Source: DASSFZ01 sp036514635
GTDB lineage: Bacteria > Chloroflexota > Anaerolineae > Fen-1058
DNA length: 29,681 nucleotides
Reading direction: 5' to 3'
Assembly: GCA_036514635.1 (NCBI GenBank)
Contig: DATBWU010000047.1
Span: 1-29,681 of the forward strand
The notes beneath the pieces are model-generated. The model had not been told where the DNA came from, searched no databases, and was given only the letters and a program-made list of their open reading frames with translations. Position 1 is the first letter of the stretch. Each line of letters begins with the position of its first letter. Below, piece after piece: positions 6,932-14,923 of this stretch. The position numbers and the translations under genes were made by a program.

Positions 6932-7489
6932 ATGAAACTCTTCACTTTCGCGATGGCTGTCGTGCTCGCGCTGGCGCTGGGCGGGATGGTCGGATTCGGC
7001 GCGGGCAGCCAACACAGCGCGCCGCAGGCGTCGAGCGTCGATGCGCCCGCCGCCGCACCGGTCGAGGCGCGCGTCGGAGCGGTGGGCGTGTTGCAGGCCG
7101 TCAACGCCGACAGCCTGATCGTGCAAACGCGCGAGGGCATGCAGGTACTGTCGATCACGCCACCTGCTGCGACGGATCAGTTGAAGATCGGCGACAAGGT
7201 AGCCATCTGGGCGCAGAATGTCGACGGCAGACTGGTCGTGCGGCAGATCGTTGTGGTGCCGGAGACGCCGCAGCGAATGCACTACCTGGGGTTGGTGTCG
7301 AGCGTGAGCGGCGATCGGCTCGACGTGGTGGGCCAGCAGGGCGAGACGACTTCGTTCCGCATCGACGCGACTCTCCAGCGCATGCCCGACGCGACACACG
7401 CGCCGCAGATCGGCGACACAGTGACGGTTGTCGCGAAGCCCGATCCGCTGGGCGATGGCTGGCTGGCGGTCGCGATCGTGACGCGGTAA
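6932..7489 (+). CDS. Secreted protein with DUF5666-like small beta-barrel domains
   Basis: The 185 residues open with a clear signal peptide (MKLFTFAMAVVLALALGGMVGFGAG) and an Ala/Pro/Ser-rich mature start. Two similar barrel-like units follow at about 50-110 and 112-184. Each runs 'G-x-(L/V)-x-x-V-x-x-D-x-L-x-V', a polar strand, then 'IGDxV-x-(V/I)'. This resembles DUF5666-type OB-fold-like domains of exported proteins, whose function is unknown. AGGAGG seven bases upstream fixes the start. No partner gene is close, as repeats flank it on both sides. Confidence 0.75.
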   Translation: MKLFTFAMAVVLALALGGMVGFGAGSQHSAPQASSVDAPAAAPVEARVGAVGVLQAVNADSLIVQTREGMQVLSITPPAATDQLKIGDKVAIWAQNVDGRLVVRQIVVVPETPQRMHYLGLVSSVSGDRLDVVGQQGETTSFRIDATLQRMPDATHAPQIGDTVTVVAKPDPLGDGWLAVAIVTR

Positions 7490-7525
7490 ACCTCACCCTC
7501 TCCCTCTCCTGCACTCATAGTAGAA

Positions 7526-7620
7526 GGCTCTCCCGGTTTGGGTGGGAAATAGGACGCGGATCAACACGGATGAACACTGAAAACACTCAAAATCCGTGTG
7601 AATCTGCGTTGATCCGTGTC
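7526..7620. repeat. Partial MITE-like element with GCGGATCAACACGGAT hairpin
   Basis: The first 35 bases (from GGCTCTCCCGG) are an inverted relative of the right end of the element at 2161-2396, including the shared GGGAAATAGGACGCGGA block. They are followed by a hairpin pairing GGATCAACACGGAT with ATCTGCGTTGATCC imperfectly. It shows that the 2.2-kb element belongs to a dispersed family. Confidence 0.7.
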
Positions 7621-7713
7621 CATAGATGCTTTTTCCCTACTGAACCCGGAGCTGTTCCTTATCAAGCCGTGCAGGTGCAGAACTCCCCCGCGTTCCTCGA
7701 TCCAGTAGAGCCT

Positions 7714-7863
7714 CCTAACCCGGACGAGCCGGAGCCAACAAGGGAACTAACCGCCGAGAACGCAGAGAACGTTGAGCATCCCTAAAAATCTCTGCGCGCT
7801 CGGCGCGCTCGGCGGTGAAATCTTTGCACACGCCGAAGGCGAGCAAAGACTTCAGAGGTGAGG
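7714..7863. repeat. 150-bp dispersed repeat, copy 2
   Basis: Gap-free match to 4695-4844 with five differences. Here it lies in a 632-base gap between plus-strand genes, whereas copy 1 sits between convergent genes, so its position is not tied to one gene arrangement. Confidence 0.9.
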
Positions 7864-8121
7864 GACTAAAACATCCCCGGCAGAGATGCCATTCTCCTGC
7901 CATTCGCAAGCGCGCGACCTGCGCACAGCGGTATGCGACTTTATACATCGTGCTGACCAAACTGTGATATGCCGTCATCGCCGCGTAGAGTGAGCTGGAG
8001 CGGTTTGGCGCTGGCATAGCTCCAAAGTACCCGCGCTCGTTCAACAGCGCGCAAACTGCCAGCAATTAGAATCGGGTTGGATTTATTCACTGCACGGGTT
8101 ACTGGTATTGGAGGCTGAGTC
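7864..8121. other. Gap before the thioester-domain gene; no gene recognised
   Basis: About 258 bases with no supported gene. GGAGG at 8109-8113 is the ribosome site for the gene at 8122. A minus-strand open frame crosses the area (about 8019 down to the repeat) and reads AAMTAYHSLVSTMYKVAYR, but it runs into the repeat and matches no family I know. No consensus promoter for the large downstream gene was found. Confidence 0.5.
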
Positions 8122-11100
8122 ATGCACATATCTCATTCGTTCGCACGAGCGTGGTTATTCGCCATCGTTCCGGCTTTACTCTTAGCGGCGGTCGTGCTCG
8201 CCGCGCCGATCACCGGCACTTTCACGGGCCTGGGGCCTTACGCTACCGTGACCGGTACGTTCAATGGCGCATCGGTCAGTTATAGCGGCGGGACGATGAA
8301 GCTGACGATCGACGGCACGACCGTCGGCTCGTTCTGTACCGACCTCGAGCACCCGATCCGAAGCGGCGACACGCTCGTCTCGACCGAAGCACAGATGGAT
8401 TGCCGCATCACCTGGCTGCTGTTGAATTATCCTCCCCTGCTGTCCACCGATCCCTACACCCCGACCGGATCAATGCTGAGCAATCGCAGTCAGGAAATGG
8501 CGACTCGCCAGGCTGCTGTGTGGCACTTCTCAGATGGCTTCCTGCCCAGTACCGGCAACACCGTCGGTGACCGCGCCTGGCAGATCATCAACTCGGTTCC
8601 CGCCGATGCCTGCGCCACTTTGCAGGCAGAAGTTCCCGTTTTGACGGTTCAGCCCAGTGCCAGCGTCCGAACCGTCGGCGATAACGTCGAAACCTTCACT
8701 GTCACCGCGATGCGCGGCGGCGCGCCAATCAGCGGATTGACGCTGCACGGCTCGACGAACTTCGGCACATTGAGCAACCTGACCGCGACGACCGGCGCCA
8801 ACGGTCAGGCTCTCTTCACGTTGACCAACACCGGCGGCATCACCGGCACGGCCAACTTCATCGTATCGGCCACCGTCGATCTACCGGTCGGCACGATCTT
8901 CGAAGGCAGCCCCAGCGCGGAAAAGCAGAAACTGGTGCTGGGCAAGATGACGCCCGGCAGCATTTACGGCAGCGGCAATGTCACCTGGCAAGCACCCGGC
9001 TCGATCGTCGCACACATCTTCCACGATCGCAACCTGGACGGCGTGCAAAACGGCGCAGAAGACAACCTGCAAAGCTGGAGTGTGGCGCTGTATCAGTGGA
9101 GCGGCTCGGCGTGGACGCTGCTTTCGACTAAGACGACCAACGCCAGCGGCCTGGCCTTGTTCACCGGGCTGGCCGCCGGGCAGTATCGCGCCGACGAGAC
9201 CGTCCAATCGAGCTGGCGGGCGACCACGGCCTCGTCCGTCCAGGTGATGGTCGGCGTCGAAGCCCACAACGTCGAGTTCGGCGTGATTCGCACGCCCACC
9301 ATCGTCGCCACCAAGTTCAACGACGCTGACGCGGACGGCATGAAGGACGCGGATGAACCCGCGCTCGCCGGATGGACGATGACGCTGTATCGCGCCGACG
9401 GCAGCGCCGTGCTTGGCGCGACCGGCGCGACTGACGCCGAAGGCAAGGTCGTGCTGACCTTCGACCGCGCTTCGGATTTCGATCCTGGCGCGTACTTCGT
9501 ACAGGAAACGCAGCAGCCGCTGTGGTTCGCCACCACCAGCGGCATCAGCCAGAACCTCACACTCGCGGGCAACGATTTCATCACCGTGACCTTCGGCAAC
9601 GCGCTGGCCCAGCCCGCGCTGAACATCACTAAGAGCGCACCGTTCTACGCGCATGTCGGTGACGCGATCACCTTCAATTACACTGTGCTCAACACCGGCA
9701 ACGTCGCACTGAGCGACGTGAGCGTGAGCGACCCGCTGGCCGGAGGCGCGATCACAATGTGCAATCGCGGCGCGCTCGCCGTGGGCGCGTCGTACGCGTG
9801 CAGCGCAACGTACACCGTCGGCGCGGGCGATCCCGATCCGCTGGGCAGCACCGCGAGGGCCAGCGGCACGGATGCCTTCGGCCAGAGCGCGACCGACACC
9901 GATTCGGCCTCGACCGACATTCTGCATCCCACGATCGACCTGAGCGCGACCGGCCCCTCGCTGGCGCACGACAGCGACATGCTGGATTACAGCGTCACCA
10001 TTCAGAACACCGGCGACGCGGTGCTGAGCAACCTGGCCTTCACCGGCGCTACATTCATCGACTGCCCGACCTCGCTCGCGGTGGGCGCGTCGGCGACGTG
10101 CACGGCCACTGCCACGGCGAGCGGCGATCCGTTCAACGTCACGCTCAGCGTTTCGGGTCAAGACCTGCTTGGCGGCAGCGCTTCAGATAGCGCCGCCGTG
10201 AGCACCGATGTCCTGCATCCGCAGATTCGCGTGACCGTATCCGCGCTGGTGAGCACGTCCGCCGGATCGGCGATCCACTACGCCATCACCGTCGAGAACA
10301 CGGGCGATGCCGATCTGAGCAACGTCAGCGTGACCGATTCGCGCACGGGCTTCGTGTGGAGCGGATCGCTGGTGGCGGGCGGACTGCAAGCGTTCACCGT
10401 TGACTCTGCCACCGGCTCGAACGAGACCGGCACGGTTGCGAACACTGTCTCGGCATCCGGGCGGGATGCGCTGGGCCGGACCGTTTCAGACAGCGACAAC
10501 GCCTCGACGCTGGTGAACCTGCCCGACAGCGACGGCGACGGCGTCCCCGATGCCGATGAGGGCGGCGACACCGACGGCGACGGCACGCCGAATTACCTCG
10601 ACGCAGACAGCGACGGCGACGGTATCCCCGATGCGATCGAAGGCACGGGCGACGCGGATGGCGACGGCACGCCCAACTTCCTCGACGCGGACAGCGATGG
10701 CGACACGATTCCCGACTCGATCGAAGGCGCGGGCGACGCGGATGGCGACGGCACGCCCAACTTCCTCGACGCGGACAGCGATGGCGATGGCATCTCCGAT
10801 CTGATCGAGTGGAACGTGGATACCAATGGAGATGGCCGCGCCGATCACGACGCGGACGGCGACGGCACGCCGAACTTCCTCGACGCCGACAGCGACAACG
10901 ACGGCATCCCGGACGCAGTCGAAGGCGCGGGCGACCGGGACGGCGACGGCGCACCGAACTTTGTAGACACCGACAGCGACGGCGACGGCATCCCGGACAA
11001 CGTCGAATGTCCGAGCGGCGCGCAGGGTTGCACCGACACCGACGGCGATAACACGCCCAACTTCCTGGACTTCGACAGCGACAACGACGGCATCAACGAC

Positions 11101-11358
11101 GCCGGCGAGTACAGCACCGGCCCATCCGACAAACTGGCCGGCTGCACCGCCAACAGCCCTGTGTGCACCGACAACGACGTCGATCACGACGGCATCCCGA
11201 ACTATCGCGACACCGACAGCGACGGCGATGGCATCCCGGACAGCGTCGAGGGTGCGGGCGACGCCGACAAGGATGGCCTCCCCGATTACCTGGATAACAT
11301 CAACAACACCCCGCCTCAGTACAAGTTGTATCTCCCGTTCCTGTCGCGAAACCGCTGA
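8122..11358 (+). CDS. Cys-Gln thioester-domain surface adhesin with SdrD-B, DUF11-like and TSP3 repeats
   Basis: The protein has 1078 residues. A signal peptide covers 1-28. A thioester domain follows at about 29-165, with FCTD (C72) and the RQAAVWHFSDG block (Q130), the pair expected to form an internal Cys-Gln thioester that can bond covalently to host or surface amines. Next come an Ig-like domain (170-250), two SdrD-B/Cna-B-like units (293-388 starting SIVAHIFHDRNLDGVQ, and 392-493 starting TIVATKFNDADADGMKD) and three DUF11-like repeats with N-TGN/D-V-L-S-N/D-V signatures (about 499-800). A calcium-binding thrombospondin type 3 stalk (802-1063) uses DSDGDGIPD units. The C-terminus is YLPFLSRNR, with no LPXTG, hydrophobic helix or basic tail. 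It is a long cell-surface fibre, and how it is anchored is unknown. GGAGG sits eight bases before the ATG. It is followed by a strong hairpin. Confidence 0.9.
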   Translation: MHISHSFARAWLFAIVPALLLAAVVLAAPITGTFTGLGPYATVTGTFNGASVSYSGGTMKLTIDGTTVGSFCTDLEHPIRSGDTLVSTEAQMDCRITWLLLNYPPLLSTDPYTPTGSMLSNRSQEMATRQAAVWHFSDGFLPSTGNTVGDRAWQIINSVPADACATLQAEVPVLTVQPSASVRTVGDNVETFTVTAMRGGAPISGLTLHGSTNFGTLSNLTATTGANGQALFTLTNTGGITGTANFIVSATVDLPVGTIFEGSPSAEKQKLVLGKMTPGSIYGSGNVTWQAPGSIVAHIFHDRNLDGVQNGAEDNLQSWSVALYQWSGSAWTLLSTKTTNASGLALFTGLAAGQYRADETVQSSWRATTASSVQVMVGVEAHNVEFGVIRTPTIVATKFNDADADGMKDADEPALAGWTMTLYRADGSAVLGATGATDAEGKVVLTFDRASDFDPGAYFVQETQQPLWFATTSGISQNLTLAGNDFITVTFGNALAQPALNITKSAPFYAHVGDAITFNYTVLNTGNVALSDVSVSDPLAGGAITMCNRGALAVGASYACSATYTVGAGDPDPLGSTARASGTDAFGQSATDTDSASTDILHPTIDLSATGPSLAHDSDMLDYSVTIQNTGDAVLSNLAFTGATFIDCPTSLAVGASATCTATATASGDPFNVTLSVSGQDLLGGSASDSAAVSTDVLHPQIRVTVSALVSTSAGSAIHYAITVENTGDADLSNVSVTDSRTGFVWSGSLVAGGLQAFTVDSATGSNETGTVANTVSASGRDALGRTVSDSDNASTLVNLPDSDGDGVPDADEGGDTDGDGTPNYLDADSDGDGIPDAIEGTGDADGDGTPNFLDADSDGDTIPDSIEGAGDADGDGTPNFLDADSDGDGISDLIEWNVDTNGDGRADHDADGDGTPNFLDADSDNDGIPDAVEGAGDRDGDGAPNFVDTDSDGDGIPDNVECPSGAQGCTDTDGDNTPNFLDFDSDNDGINDAGEYSTGPSDKLAGCTANSPVCTDNDVDHDGIPNYRDTDSDGDGIPDSVEGAGDADKDGLPDYLDNINNTPPQYKLYLPFLSRNR

Positions 11359-11367
11359 CCTCCAATG

Positions 11368-11402
11368 CGGAGTGGGACGAATGGCCTACTCGTCCCACTC
11401 CG
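11368..11402 (+). terminator. Hairpin after the adhesin gene
   Basis: Perfect 13-base arms (11368-11380 and 11390-11402) enclose a nine-base loop, ten bases after the stop codon. The T-run is missing, so it may protect the mRNA end rather than terminate by itself. Confidence 0.65.
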
Positions 11403-11433
11403 ATCCTGCTGCTGATCGGTGATCGTCGATTCG

Positions 11434-11482
11434 ACCACGGAGATTTCGAGAGGCTTTTCTCTGTGCCTCAGCGTCTCCGTGA
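11434..11482. repeat. CCACGGAGA-type short inverted repeat
   Basis: CACGGAGA (11436-11443) is inverted at 11474-11481, with a GAGAGGCTTTTCTC inner hairpin. It is a shortened member of the CCACGAAG family. The rest of the 336-base gap holds the hairpins at 11368 and 11645 and no gene. Confidence 0.65.
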
Positions 11483-11644
11483 CGAGATGCGAATCATCAC
11501 CCGTGCTGATGCACGTTAAGGCCACGCCCTCAATGCCGATGAACACCAGCAAGCCATTGTGCACTCACACGCCATGAACCGTTACCTGATTCTTATACGC
11601 CCTCCCGACCAGAATGTGCTATGTTCTAGTGCGGGTCGAGGACT

Positions 11645-11664
11645 CCGCAAGCCTTTCCTTGCGG
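11645..11664 (+). promoter_or_regulatory. Leader hairpin followed by a T-rich run upstream of the beta-helix gene
   Basis: CCGCAAG (11645-11651) pairs with CTTGCGG (11658-11664) around a six-base loop; flanking GGA/TCC can extend it. A T-rich tract (11669-11680) follows at once, and the gene starts at 11695. This is terminator-shaped but lies in the 5' leader, so it could be an attenuator or the end of an unseen upstream transcript. Confidence 0.5.
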
Positions 11665-11694
11665 TCCGTTTTCTTTTCTCCAGGAGCAGTGAGC

Positions 11695-14223
11695 ATGCAT
11701 CGCATCATACGGCTTACGTTTGTCATGGCTTCGGCGGCGATGGCGCTCGCCGTCGTGCTGTTCGGCGCGGCTCCCCAGGGTGTGCGCGCCGCGACGACCT
11801 TCACCGTCAACACCGTCCTCGACGCCTCCGCCTCGGGCAGCCCTAGCGACGGCGTGTGCCTGGATACGAATGGCACCTGCTCGCTGCGCGCGGCGATTCA
11901 GGAAGCCAACGGCACATCCGGCGCGGACACGATCGTCTTCTCCGTCTCCGGCGTCATCACCATCAACAACACGACGCTGCCCACACTCTCCGACAACGCG
12001 GGCGCGTCGATCGACGGCGACAACGACGACGACGGCGTGCCGGACGTGGCGCTGAATGGTTCGGGCGTGCCCGTCACCGGCACGAGCGGCATTCGCATCC
12101 AGTCGTCCAACAACGTCATCGCCGGCCTGGCGATTTACAACTTCAACGGCTTCGGCGTCACGATCACCGGAACCGGCTCGACGAACAACGTGATCCTCAG
12201 CAACACGATCGGGCTGGACCTGTCGGGTGTGGCGCGCGGCAACGGCAACGACATCAACAGCAACGGCGATGGCGTGATTGTTCGCAACGGCGCGAATAAC
12301 AACACGGTGCAGGGCAACACCATCGGCGGCAATTTGCGCCACGGCGTATCGTTGAGCGGCGGCAGCACCAACACGGTCACGCACAACTTCATCGGCGTGA
12401 CGAGCGGCGGCGCGGATCGGGGCAACGGCGCGGACGGCGTGCGCGTGCATACCAATTCCACCGGCAACCTGATCGAGTTCAACCAGGTGAAGTACAACGA
12501 CCGTTACGGCATCGAACTGACCGGCAACGGCACGCAGGACAATCAGGCGATCGGCAACGTCGTCATGTCCAACGACAGCATCGGCGTAGCGGCGCAGGCC
12601 GGCATCGTCAACGATCGCACTCACAGCAACGGTGATCCGTCCGTCTCAGCCAACGGCGACAACCTGATTCAGTCCAACCAGGTGATCAGCAACACCGGCA
12701 TGGGCATTTACAACATCGGCGCATCGCCGCTGATCACGGGCAACCTGATCTTGAGCAACACCGAGTACGGCATCTACAACCTGACCGAGTACAGCGGCAC
12801 ATTCGGCCCGGCGGGCGCGAGCGATGATCTGCTGGCGATGCCCGGCATCACCCACAACACCATTTCCGGCAACGGCAACGATGGCATCCGCTCGCTCGAC
12901 ACCGCGCCGCTCAATCGTTACACGCTGGCCGCCGACAATAGCATCGGCGACAACAACAGCCAGCCCGACGTGAGCCAGACGTGGTACGGCGCGGTCGAAG
13001 TGCTGACCGGCACAACGACTGTCAGCAGCGGGCTTCAGGTCACGCTAACCAGCCGCGCGGCGACGCAGGCGGCCGGAAGCACGTACGCGGCAGCGGACGC
13101 CTCGCAGGGTATCTGGTCGAAGGCCGGCGCCACTTACAACAACGCGACCTCGTGGTTCGTGCTCGACGAGTTCACCATCCTCAGCAACGGCGCACTGATC
13201 AATTACTCGCCGTATACCGTGACGGTGGGCGGGGCGTACAACGGCAGCTTCGTCTTCAGTTACGACGCGATCAGCACGACGCAGCCGGTCAGCCCGGATC
13301 GCAACCTGCCCTTTGGCCTGGTCACGGGCATCGCGGCGGTCCCGGCGCACACGCTGCACCGCTATCAGATCGCCGAGTTGAACTTTGCGCAGGATAGCGA
13401 CGGCGACGGCGTGCCCGATCCGGGCGAAGGGGCCGGCGATAGCGACGGCGATGGCACGCCCAACTATCTCGACACCGACTCGGACAACGACGGCATCAGC
13501 GATACGATCGAGGGCAGCGGCGACGCCGACGGCGATGGCATCCCCAACTTCCTCGACACCGACTCGGACGGCAACGGCATTCTCGATCAGAACGAGAGCG
13601 ACAGAACCGGAGACGCCGACGGCGACGGCATTCCCAACTTCCTCGACCTCGACGACGACGGCGACACGCTTCCAGACTCGACGGAGATCAACTGCACCGG
13701 GCATGGTCCATCCGATCCCTGCAACACCGACGGAACGGATCAGCCGGATTATCGGGACACAGACAGCGATAACGACGGCTTCCTCGACACTGTCGAGGGC
13801 AGCGGCGATGCCGACGGCGACGGCCTTCCGAACTTCCGCGACACCGACAGCGATGGCAACGGCATCCTCGATCAGAACGAGACGAATGCCACCGCCGACA
13901 ACGACGGCGACGGCACGCCCAACTTCCTCGATACGGACGACGACGGGGACGGCATCTCGGACGCCGACGAGTATTACTACGGTCCGGGCGACACGGCGTT
14001 CTGCTCGAACACGACGCTCGACAGCGACCGGGACGGCACACCGAACTGCACCGACAATGACGCCGACGGGGACGGCACGTCGAATTATCGCGACGCCGAC
14101 AGTGACGGCGACGGCAAATCGGACATTAGCGAAGGCACATCGGATTCGGATGGCGACGGCGTGCCCGACTGGCTCGACCCGCAGTACAGCCTCTTCCTGC
14201 CGATCGTTCTGAAGAGCCGTTAG
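11695..14223 (+). CDS. CSLREA-domain secreted beta-helix protein with TSP3 repeats
   Basis: The 842-residue protein has a signal peptide (1-32, ending GVRAA). The mature start TFTVNTVLDAS...GTCSLRAAIQEAN is the CSLREA domain, here CSLRA, found at the mature N-terminus of many exported proteins. A long right-handed parallel beta-helix follows (about 85-440), rich in N-N-V-I-x-x-N and NTIxGN rungs. A beta-rich domain (about 440-560) precedes a thrombospondin type 3 calcium stalk (about 564-828). The end, SLFLPIVLKSR, resembles the tail of the upstream adhesin. Beta-helices of this kind often bind or cleave polysaccharides, but no catalytic residues could be assigned. The ATG at 11695 has AGGAG nine bases ahead; an upstream in-frame ATG at 11614 would place the leader hairpin inside the gene. 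Confidence 0.9.
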   Translation: MHRIIRLTFVMASAAMALAVVLFGAAPQGVRAATTFTVNTVLDASASGSPSDGVCLDTNGTCSLRAAIQEANGTSGADTIVFSVSGVITINNTTLPTLSDNAGASIDGDNDDDGVPDVALNGSGVPVTGTSGIRIQSSNNVIAGLAIYNFNGFGVTITGTGSTNNVILSNTIGLDLSGVARGNGNDINSNGDGVIVRNGANNNTVQGNTIGGNLRHGVSLSGGSTNTVTHNFIGVTSGGADRGNGADGVRVHTNSTGNLIEFNQVKYNDRYGIELTGNGTQDNQAIGNVVMSNDSIGVAAQAGIVNDRTHSNGDPSVSANGDNLIQSNQVISNTGMGIYNIGASPLITGNLILSNTEYGIYNLTEYSGTFGPAGASDDLLAMPGITHNTISGNGNDGIRSLDTAPLNRYTLAADNSIGDNNSQPDVSQTWYGAVEVLTGTTTVSSGLQVTLTSRAATQAAGSTYAAADASQGIWSKAGATYNNATSWFVLDEFTILSNGALINYSPYTVTVGGAYNGSFVFSYDAISTTQPVSPDRNLPFGLVTGIAAVPAHTLHRYQIAELNFAQDSDGDGVPDPGEGAGDSDGDGTPNYLDTDSDNDGISDTIEGSGDADGDGIPNFLDTDSDGNGILDQNESDRTGDADGDGIPNFLDLDDDGDTLPDSTEINCTGHGPSDPCNTDGTDQPDYRDTDSDNDGFLDTVEGSGDADGDGLPNFRDTDSDGNGILDQNETNATADNDGDGTPNFLDTDDDGDGISDADEYYYGPGDTAFCSNTTLDSDRDGTPNCTDNDADGDGTSNYRDADSDGDGKSDISEGTSDSDGDGVPDWLDPQYSLFLPIVLKSR

Positions 14224-14240
14224 CGCCCCATTACGCGGTG

Positions 14241-14268
14241 GGAGCGCGGCCGCGTGGCCACGCGCTCC
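14241..14268 (+). terminator. Hairpin after the beta-helix gene
   Basis: GGAGCGCG (14241-14248) pairs with CGCGCTCC (14261-14268), and GCC/GGC extends the stem inside. It lies 18 bases past the stop codon. No T-run follows. Confidence 0.55.
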
Positions 14269-14304
14269 TGCGTGGGCCGGTCAGGAGGCCGGTCCCGAAG
14301 AATG

Positions 14305-14339
14305 AAAAACCTCCCGCAGCCTGAGGCTGGCGGGAGGTT
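14305..14339 (-). terminator. Rho-independent terminator of the two small membrane genes
   Basis: Ten-base arms (14308-14317 and 14330-14339) form a G+C-rich stem. On the minus strand the stem is followed by a TTTTT run (14309-14305). It lies just after the stop at 14343. Confidence 0.85.
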
Positions 14340-14342
14340 CGT

Positions 14343-14534
14343 TTACTGGGTCATCGCCCACAGCAAGAATATCACCAGGAGCGAGAGCATGAAGACGTCT
14401 CCGGTGATCGACCGGGAGCGTTGGGGAGGGCTTGCCATGACGACGACCGAAGGAGCCGGCTCCCGTGTCTCGCTCGAACTCGACAGTGCGGAGATCAGCA
14501 GCATGTAGAGAACCAGTAGCACTAGCGCGTCCAT
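14343..14534 (-). CDS. Small two-helix membrane protein, unknown function
   Basis: A 63-residue protein with hydrophobic helices at about 2-16 (ALVLLVLYMLLISAL) and 47-62 (VFMLSLLVIFLLWAM), joined by a polar Ser/Pro/Arg loop (17-46). AGAGGAGG stands seven bases upstream of the ATG, stronger than most sites here, and a clean terminator follows. It appears to be cotranscribed with the 53-residue protein at 14564-14725. No family recognised. Confidence 0.75.
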   Translation of the reverse strand: MDALVLLVLYMLLISALSSSSETREPAPSVVVMASPPQRSRSITGDVFMLSLLVIFLLWAMTQ

Positions 14535-14563
14535 GTGTCAGCCTCCTCTGATGAGATGGTCGT

Positions 14564-14725
14564 CTATGCCCCCGGCGCTCCGATCGCGAGCGCCAGCGCC
14601 ACCACGATCACCAGTCCCAGCATCAGCGTGTAGAAGCAGCCGCTTCCATTGGCGCGATCGGCCCGCCCGATGAAGGCGATGAAGCTGCCGAGACCGATGA
14701 GTAAGGCAATCGCCAGGGTGGTCAT
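14564..14725 (-). CDS. Very small membrane protein (53 residues)
   Basis: From ATG 14725 the frame reads MTTLAIALLIGLGSF, a short charged Gly/Asn linker (RADRANGSGC), then a second helix FYTLMLGLVIVVALALAIGA, ending at TAG 14564. Two membrane helices are predicted. AGGAGG lies six bases upstream. A gap of 29 bases separates it from the next small membrane gene, and the pair is bracketed by terminators at 14805-14844 and 14305-14339. Function unknown; tiny hydrophobic pairs can be toxins, signalling peptides or subunits of membrane complexes, and nothing here decides between these. Confidence 0.75.
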   Translation of the reverse strand: MTTLAIALLIGLGSFIAFIGRADRANGSGCFYTLMLGLVIVVALALAIGAPGA

Positions 14726-14804
14726 ATCGGCCTCCTTTCTGTCGGCTCATACTCAGATTGGCACGAATCGAATCTCACGGACGTGCGGCATCTTCAACTT
14801 AGCA

Positions 14805-14844
14805 AAAAGTCCCCCGGCAATCTATCGCCTGCCGGGGGACTTTT
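14805..14844. terminator. Strong terminator after the response regulator gene
   Basis: Perfect 15-base arms (14805-14819 and 14830-14844), AAAAGTCCCCCGGCA and its complement. The ends supply T-runs on both strands. It lies 80 bases past the response-regulator stop and before the small membrane genes, so on the minus strand it separates the two transcription units. Confidence 0.9.
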
Positions 14845-14923
14845 GCGGCGCGCGCCGGGTGAAACCGGCTCAGCCGCAGCGTATTAAAGATAGCCCGCAA
14901 GGGGGCGTGCGCGATGCCGCGCC

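Noticed and set aside
7868..8065. Minus-strand frame with AAMTAYHSLVSTMYKVAYR
   Set aside because: It looks less random than other shadows, but has no ribosome site, runs into the 150-bp repeat and matches no family known to me.
8881..10161. 426-codon open frame on the minus strand inside the adhesin gene
   Set aside because: Antisense to a well-supported gene; its Arg/Ala/Gly/Val-rich make-up is the mirror of high-G+C codon use. No ribosome site or family match.
10540..11290. Regular repeats that might look like a CRISPR array
   Set aside because: The repeats are in frame, encode TSP3 calcium motifs, vary in length and have no unique spacers.
11600..11680. Cyclic di-GMP riboswitch ahead of the beta-helix gene
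   Set aside because: A GACTCCGCAAGCC stretch recalls part of the consensus, but the partner strand and tetraloop-receptor parts are missing. Only the hairpin is reported.
11626..12624. 332-codon minus-strand open frame inside the beta-helix gene
   Set aside because: Shadow of the repetitive coding sequence; no domain and no start signal.
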